Positions 57,901 through 64,000 of a DNA stretch of 64,000 nt are shown piece after piece; the first letter of the stretch is position 1; each line of letters begins with the position of its first letter. The position numbers and the translations under genes were made by a program. The notes beneath the pieces were generated by a model that was not told the origin of the DNA, did not search any database, and saw nothing but the letters and a program-made list of their open reading frames with translations. Source of the DNA: Brachypodius melanocephalos (lineage: Eukaryota; Chordata; Aves; Passeriformes; Pycnonotidae); assembly GCA_013398615.1 (NCBI GenBank), contig VZSR01000520.1, forward strand, positions 36,806,563 through 36,870,562, written 5' to 3'.

Positions 57901-60900
57901 ATCGTGACCCCCAAAGGTTTTTTATCATCAGCAGGAGAAAAAGATACTTAGGAAACCCTCAACTTTTTTCAGCTGTGCTGTGGGTTTTTTACAGCACCAG
58001 CTTTCTCCTTTTCCAAGCAGTTTGCATTTTGGGGTCTGACACAGCAAGTGTGCCATAGCAAGCGTGCACTACACAAATATCACGGATAGCACAGGGAGAA
58101 AAGCTTTTTATAAACTTCCCCTGCTTGTCTGAGCCAGACAGTTCTTTATTAATGACACTGTCAAAGTTTGTATTGTGCTCACATTGGAAAGGGAAGCTTC
58201 ATCCTCACAAAACCAATAAAAGTGGATTACATACATATGAAATCTATGGATCAGGGGCAGGATTCTTGGATCCTTTACAAAGGAAGTGTCATGTTTCATC
58301 TTCTGTAAGGGAATGTATGGGAATGCATATGCGAAGCCACAAGAACTCCATATAGTCCCTTTCAGTAAAGATCATACAAACAGAACCAAATCTTCTCTAA
58401 AGCACAACTATAGGTTTATAACTACAAGAGGGAAAAATATCCCTTTTTTTTCTTCTTTCTCATCTTCAGTGCCACCTGAAGGCTGTCAAGAGAAATTAAT
58501 GGTTTTGGTCAAGGAACAAAACATGGTAGATATCCCTAGTTAATAATAATACACCAATAAATTACATTAATCAAAGCAATCTGAAATGGCATTTTGAGAA
58601 GAGAGAGATGATGCCAGACCTGTGGCTGAAGGGCCAAATATTCTAATGGGACCTGTTAACCATAAAAAGTCAGATTTTCAAAGGCAAATATTATGCTAGA
58701 TTTTGTAGAAAATACAGGAAAATGTGATTCGCAGTAGCATAGATGTAAGAAACAATATTATTTTCTTTTGAAATATGTGGTTCATATGAAATATAAAGCT
58801 GTGTGAAAGAAGATGAATATACAAGCATGTGGAGTTGCATGAAAATAAAAGCGTAGAAATCCCAATAAATCACAGTGTTCTCAAACCAAAGCATTTCTGT
58901 TCTTTAATTTCAAAGTAGCATTTCAGAAAAGATTTTTTAAAAATTTTCTCTGCCACAATCTATCACATAATTATAATATAAAAAATATAAAATAACTGAT
59001 TTGACCAAGCTGACATAATTTGTCTTTCTCAGAGTTTTTGAAGCTTAAATGATATCCAAATTTTCAGAATCTTTCCCAAGACAGAAATTCCATTCTTTTT
59101 ACATTTAAAATTCTCTACTTAAGCCATTTCTGGTTGACTAAAAAGATGCATAGCCTTTTGAACTTATTCAAATGTTCTGTTCCAGAATATGTTTCCTAAA
59201 TAGACATCCTTGGGAAATGCGTTTTTATTACTACAGTAGCTCAGATAATCTCTGTGACATAACATTTTCCCATGCATTCCCATCACCTTCATCCAACTCC
59301 TGTTTAAAATGAAGCTAACTCCAAAGGTAGCCAGTGAACCCCAGTTAAAGAAAAGAGGAGAACCATAGAGTAGGTTTGAGATGTGAAGTCAAACAAAATA
59401 GCCTTTCATAAAGATAGGACAGGATTTGGCACAGGCAATATGTAATAGCCAGAGCCATAACGTGGCTCAGACTCCAGAGGTTAACAGAAAACACCTGACA
59501 TTATGAAATGTGTGATGAAATATTCTTCACATAATCATGTATTTCAGAAAGATAGTCAGCTTGATTGTTACATTACCTAAATTGAAGATAAAAGATGAAA
59601 TATATATCGTATTATTATAGGTCTGGTAAATTACTATAGGGCCACCTTACCTTAATTGGATCTAATGGTACAGGAATTTCCCTCCGTTAACTGGATGGCA
59701 AGAAGCACCTGGTTTTTAAGCAGTCAGAATATTGGATTGATGGCAGACTGTGTGCAGGAAGAAGACAAAGCCTCCTTTGTCCCTGAAGTTGTGGGCTGCT
59801 GGTGCTCTTCATGGGTTACTGGAAAAGGAGTGACACATGTTCAGTAGTTCCAATCTATCTCCAAGAGCTGCAGCACTTCCCTCCAGGATGATCTAAGACA
59901 CTCAAGATATTTAGATTTTCTTACAGTCACCATATTTTCTTTCTCTCTCCCTTTTTCTTGTGTGAAATATATGGGAATTACTCCAATATCAAGCCTGTGG
60001 AAAGCCATGGACAATACCCAGGCTTTTAATACTGTCAAGGGAGAGTTCCTGGGCTTTTTTCACACTGTATAATTGTAAGCTGCATATGCTACCCTCAACC
60101 TCCATACTTAAACTTAAGTATCCTCTCTTGCTCAGTACTATACAAAAAAATATACATTTTGTGTGGATCCAAGTTCTCTAATGCAGAACCAGGTCATATA
60201 TCTAGGTGCTCAAATGGACATTTGGCTGTGTTGAAGGAGTTTTGCACCAATCTGGAAGCGAATTGCGAAGCAACAAATCTGTTCTTCTCCTGGGGGAATG
60301 AAAAGCATCACATAGAGACATACATATCCTTGTTTGAAAAATAAACCCTGATAAACTTTAACCTGTAATTTCTAGAAACTTGGTAATACTAGGTTGCATC
60401 TAGTCAGTTATTTATAGCAAATGGCCTTTTCTTGGAATACATTTCCCTTCTTTGAAAAGGCACTGTTCTGAAGTTCAGGCCATCAAAGCAAAAAGTTCAA
60501 ACATCACTACAAAATACATTTGACAATAAAATATTAAACATTCAGTAATAAGGGCACAGAAATTATTATATAGCTCTTTAGGTTAAACACGACCCATTTA
60601 AATAAATAGCTGGAACTAAAAAAAACAGTCTGTAAAATCAGTGTATTTATTCCCAGTGCTCTGAATGACATACGTTTAAATTGATCTCACAATCAACTCA
60701 TATCTGCTTCAGCACAGTCATCTGATACCTATTTAAATGAATCTCATCTAAGAGGTGCAAGATCACTCCTGGGTGACAATTCCATGGCACAGTGGGATGT
60801 ATGCTAATACAGCTGAACTCAGGGACAAATTCTTGCTGATCCTGATTTAAATGGGAACAGAAATTTGTTGTGTACCTAAAATAAGAAAGATCAAACTTTG

Positions 60901-63900
60901 AAAAAGGAAGCAATCTGTTGAGATCTGCATGCTCCCTGATTTCAAATAAAATCCTTGGTTTTCAGGGTCCCTTTAGATCCCTTAGATCTGACAGTGGACT
61001 AGGTGAATATATGGACAATAATTCCAAATAATTTTTTCAAGGGAGAAAAAAATGAGGAAAAGAGATAAATAATGAGGCAACAAAGGGAATTTTGACTTAA
61101 TTGAATATTTAAAATATGATTAAAATACATTAAAAGATGATCAAATAATTCCATATACGTAAATATAAAGTGCCAAGCATGCTGTATACGTTGGCCTTGT
61201 TTTAAGGGCACATTCCTGTTCATTAATGTGCATAAGCTTCTGCTTAAGTGCCATTTCTTCAGGGGAATGGTCTTAAGTTGTTATTTAAGTGCTCTCTTGA
61301 AACAGGGCCAGCATAAAACTCAGTGTCATTTTCACTCAGACACTCTGCCTTTGCTCACTACAGTCACCTATTCTGTCTTGCCTCCTGTACACCGAAGTCT
61401 TTCAGGTAGAAACCATGACTCTACGTTTATTGATAGAGTACAGTTTTGTCAGCTCTAAGTCCTGAATGGGGTTTTCTGGATTTTCTGGTGTTTCTTAGCT
61501 GAGCTGTTAATACTGGTAATACAAATAACAGTTAATAAATCAATCTGTTTCTCCCAGGAATTTTGCTAGGAGGCATTAACCCCTTCTCACCATCTCCCAG
61601 GCCACACCCCTGCACTCTTTACAATGAGTGCAGCATATTTTTTATTTCTTCAACTGGCATTTGCAATCTGTCCTGACATAATTTACACATTTACACATTT
61701 TACAGAGCAAAGCACAGTCATGCAATTTAATTCCAAAAAACATAAGCATAGGAGACTCGGCACACTCGATTAGCAAAGCATATGATCGAGTTTTGCCAGT
61801 ATGATATCAAAGGCACACGTTTGATTTGAATTTGTGTCAAAATGTACCTGCTGCTCTTCATTTCAAAACAGACATGTGCTGATGTGTTAGCCCATATTCA
61901 CACACAGGGGGCTTTTTATATGCTGCAAACTGCACGTGTAGACCAGTGTCCTTTACAAATGCACTTTCTTTCCCTTCCTTTTCTCTTATCTTAAGGCAGC
62001 TGGTCTCCACATCCTTAGGGCCAGGAAAGGCCTGTCACCACCTGAGAGACAGAGCAGAGGGAAGCAAGAAATCACTGTTCAACCTAATGAAATAAAGTTC
62101 TGACCCAGATAAAGTCATCTAGGTTCTTCCACTGATCATTGCCCTATTGAGCCACCATTCCAGTTCTATTATTTCTTTTAAATAGGGATTTAATGCTCAT
62201 GAATGGAAGGTGAATCCTTGAAAATGAAAGGTGATCAGTGCAGTAAAAGACAAATCAATACAGAACCAAAGTGCTCTACTTATCCACAGGGCAAACTAAA
62301 GTGAAAGGAAATGTCTTCGAGACCCTCTCAGACAGTTGTACTGATAGAAATGATTATTAAATTTCCATACTATTACACTTGGACTTAAAGAAAATCCACG
62401 ATTAAACACTTAGTAGAAAAGGAATTGGCAGCTACCCAGGCATTTTGTTGTACGGTTTTCTTTAGCTTCATTTAAAGGAAGTTTATTTGATTGAATTTTG
62501 TGTACTTTTGATTAATAAAGATTGGTAGCTGTAAAGAGTGGTCTTAGAAGAAACAGATCAAAATTTCTTCTGCAATTTGTTTAAAGTTCAGTTTCTACAA
62601 ATGCAGGGAATTAGATACTTTGCTTGGGTTCTGGTTCACATAATTATAAATTAGTATATTTGGAATAATAGGTTGTTCAGCAGGTGTGAAAAGGGCTTTT
62701 GTTTAACCTCTAAATATGATTAATATTGGAAGCTACAGATAACATGATAGGAAGAGAAGAGCTCTTGTTTACAGGTAAAATATTTTTCAGTCTCATGAAA
62801 GTGCAAAAAATGAAAATGGAATTTGGGCCAGGAACTCTCTGTACTAATCTGGGACTGACATTTGGGGGTGTTGGTGTCAAGAGATTTTGGTTTTGGGTCA
62901 TTCTCAGCAGTAGATGAAACAATAAAGGATTCACTTTCTTTGATCCTCCAGCAAACCCTGATTGGCTGGATGCAGGGAGAGACAGTTAACTTCACAAAGT
63001 CAATAAATGTGGCCATCTGGGAGAATGCAAATTTAGACAAATGTGATATATGTGGGATGACACTTTTTCCTTAGAACATGCCACACCATAAAAGCATTAA
63101 AAATACATTCCTATGACCCAGAGCATTTGATTAAAGCCTTTAATATGCAATAAATTCAGCCCCAAGCAAACTAAACGGGACAACATGTACAAATTCCAGA
63201 TTCAGATTCATTCAGGTTCAGTTTTCTGCCTCCTCAGCTTCTTCTCTTCAGGCATTTCTGTCTGTGTTTCTTTTCAATTCATCTGAGAGGAATCTGTAAA
63301 AAACTGTAAATCCTTGTGCTAAAACTCCTTCTTTATGTGGAAAACTGTTTTTCATCTTTTAGCTCTTTACATTTCATCCTTTTGAGCCACTGGGTTGAGA
63401 AAAAAAAAATCTTTGCACAAGGGTAACTTCTCCTTAGGAGGACTCCCAGTGTGTCTAAAATAAATAAAGTTCACCTGATCAGGACTTGATGCCCAGAGCT
63501 GCTGATAAGAATATCTCCTGTCCAGCAGCATGTCCTTCCCCAGCTGCACGAACATCACTGAGGCTTAGCTAGTTCCCAGGCAGGAAGAACTCCAAACTGG
63601 ACACTGTTCTTGGCCAGGTAGGACCACATGCCGTGCTACTAACCCCTAGATTGCTGCCTGCAAAGCAATATTTGTCTGTCAGTGCTTGTCTAGATTAGAT
63701 TATTCACAGACTGTTTTGGCATGGTATAAAATGCAACATTTCCATAGACTGCACTGTGTCTTGAACATGCTCACTCAATCCAGACAGCTTACTAAAAGTC
63801 TACTTTAAAACAGTGAGTGAATTAACCTGGCTATCCTTTTTGTAGTAGCTGAATGCCTCCATTGTCTATTCCATGGCAGGAAAATGGGTAAAACCAAGGA

Positions 63901-64000
63901 TCGGCTTTTCCCTACAAGGTCTGGACAGAAATACTGTACACTATTATTTGCTCCTTATAAAAATCCTACTGTACCCAGGACAGGAGAGAAGTTAAAAAAC
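54951..64000. other. Unique AT-rich sequence, no gene seen
   Basis: No gene or young repeat recognised. A plausible 3' splice site (pyrimidine tract ending TCTTCAG at about 58469) is followed by a short open frame to a stop at 58541-58543 and an AATAAA at 58556-58561, so a terminal exon of an unknown transcript is possible but unsupported. A split 7-bp inverted repeat (ACTCGAT / ATCGAGT) lies at about 61765-61793. All open frames are about 106 codons or less, with no domain seen. Confidence 0.45.

Overview
This window reads as nuclear DNA from a bird. The evidence is CR1 non-LTR retrotransposon 3' ends with the ATTCTATG-type tail, a truncated LTR of a kind I recognise from avian (probably Neoaves) endogenous retroviruses, and a low density of young repeats on an AT-rich, CpG-poor background. 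I cannot name the species or the chromosome.

I found no protein-coding gene that I can support. Open frames are short (under about 160 codons), lack recognisable cellular domains, and in several cases are explained by repeats: CR1 reverse transcriptase relics, a LINE C-terminal relic, and a poly-serine/poly-arginine frame over a CTT microsatellite. No tRNA, rRNA, CRISPR array or bacterial-type operon was seen. The window is best described as a gene desert or a very large intron. Exons of a lncRNA cannot be excluded.

Layout. 1-28 kb: mostly unique AT-rich sequence with two CR1 3' ends (about 4.3-4.5 kb and 6.9-7.3 kb), one MIR-type core-SINE relic (10.5 kb) and several microsatellites: T46 at 3.5 kb, AT at 7.9 kb, (CTT)18 at 8.8 kb, GTTT at 16.2 kb, AACC at 22.7 kb and AC at 23.1 kb. 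28.3-29.0 kb: an LTR missing its 3' end joined directly to a CR1 reverse-transcriptase fragment missing its own 3' end. 29.7-32 kb: a MIR-type relic and another ancient amniote repeat. 32.5-42 kb: the most interesting part. A block of about 165-180 bp (A, 32541-32704) recurs about 4.0 kb downstream in the same orientation (B, 36579-36756) at roughly 85-90 percent identity by eye, although both lie in otherwise unique sequence. B sits in a local CpG-rich stretch. A second, unrelated direct pair (C, 39782-39850, and D, 41817-41885) is about 76 percent identical without gaps. Seven exact POU octamers lie between 32.5 and 42.2 kb. 42-64 kb: unique AT-rich sequence, a MIR-type relic (49.5 kb), an old L2/Rex/CR1-like LINE C-terminus on the minus strand (49.97-50.42 kb), and faint ancient repeats at 46.3, 48.3 and 54.9 kb.

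Interpretation. Nothing here forms a pathway of genes. The likeliest function is cis-regulation of a gene outside the window. Elements A and B would be two related, separately retained regulatory modules, derived either from a local duplication or from two copies of an ancient exapted repeat. That is inference: no conservation or expression data were available. Repeat identities rest on recognising family features by eye, not on a database search.
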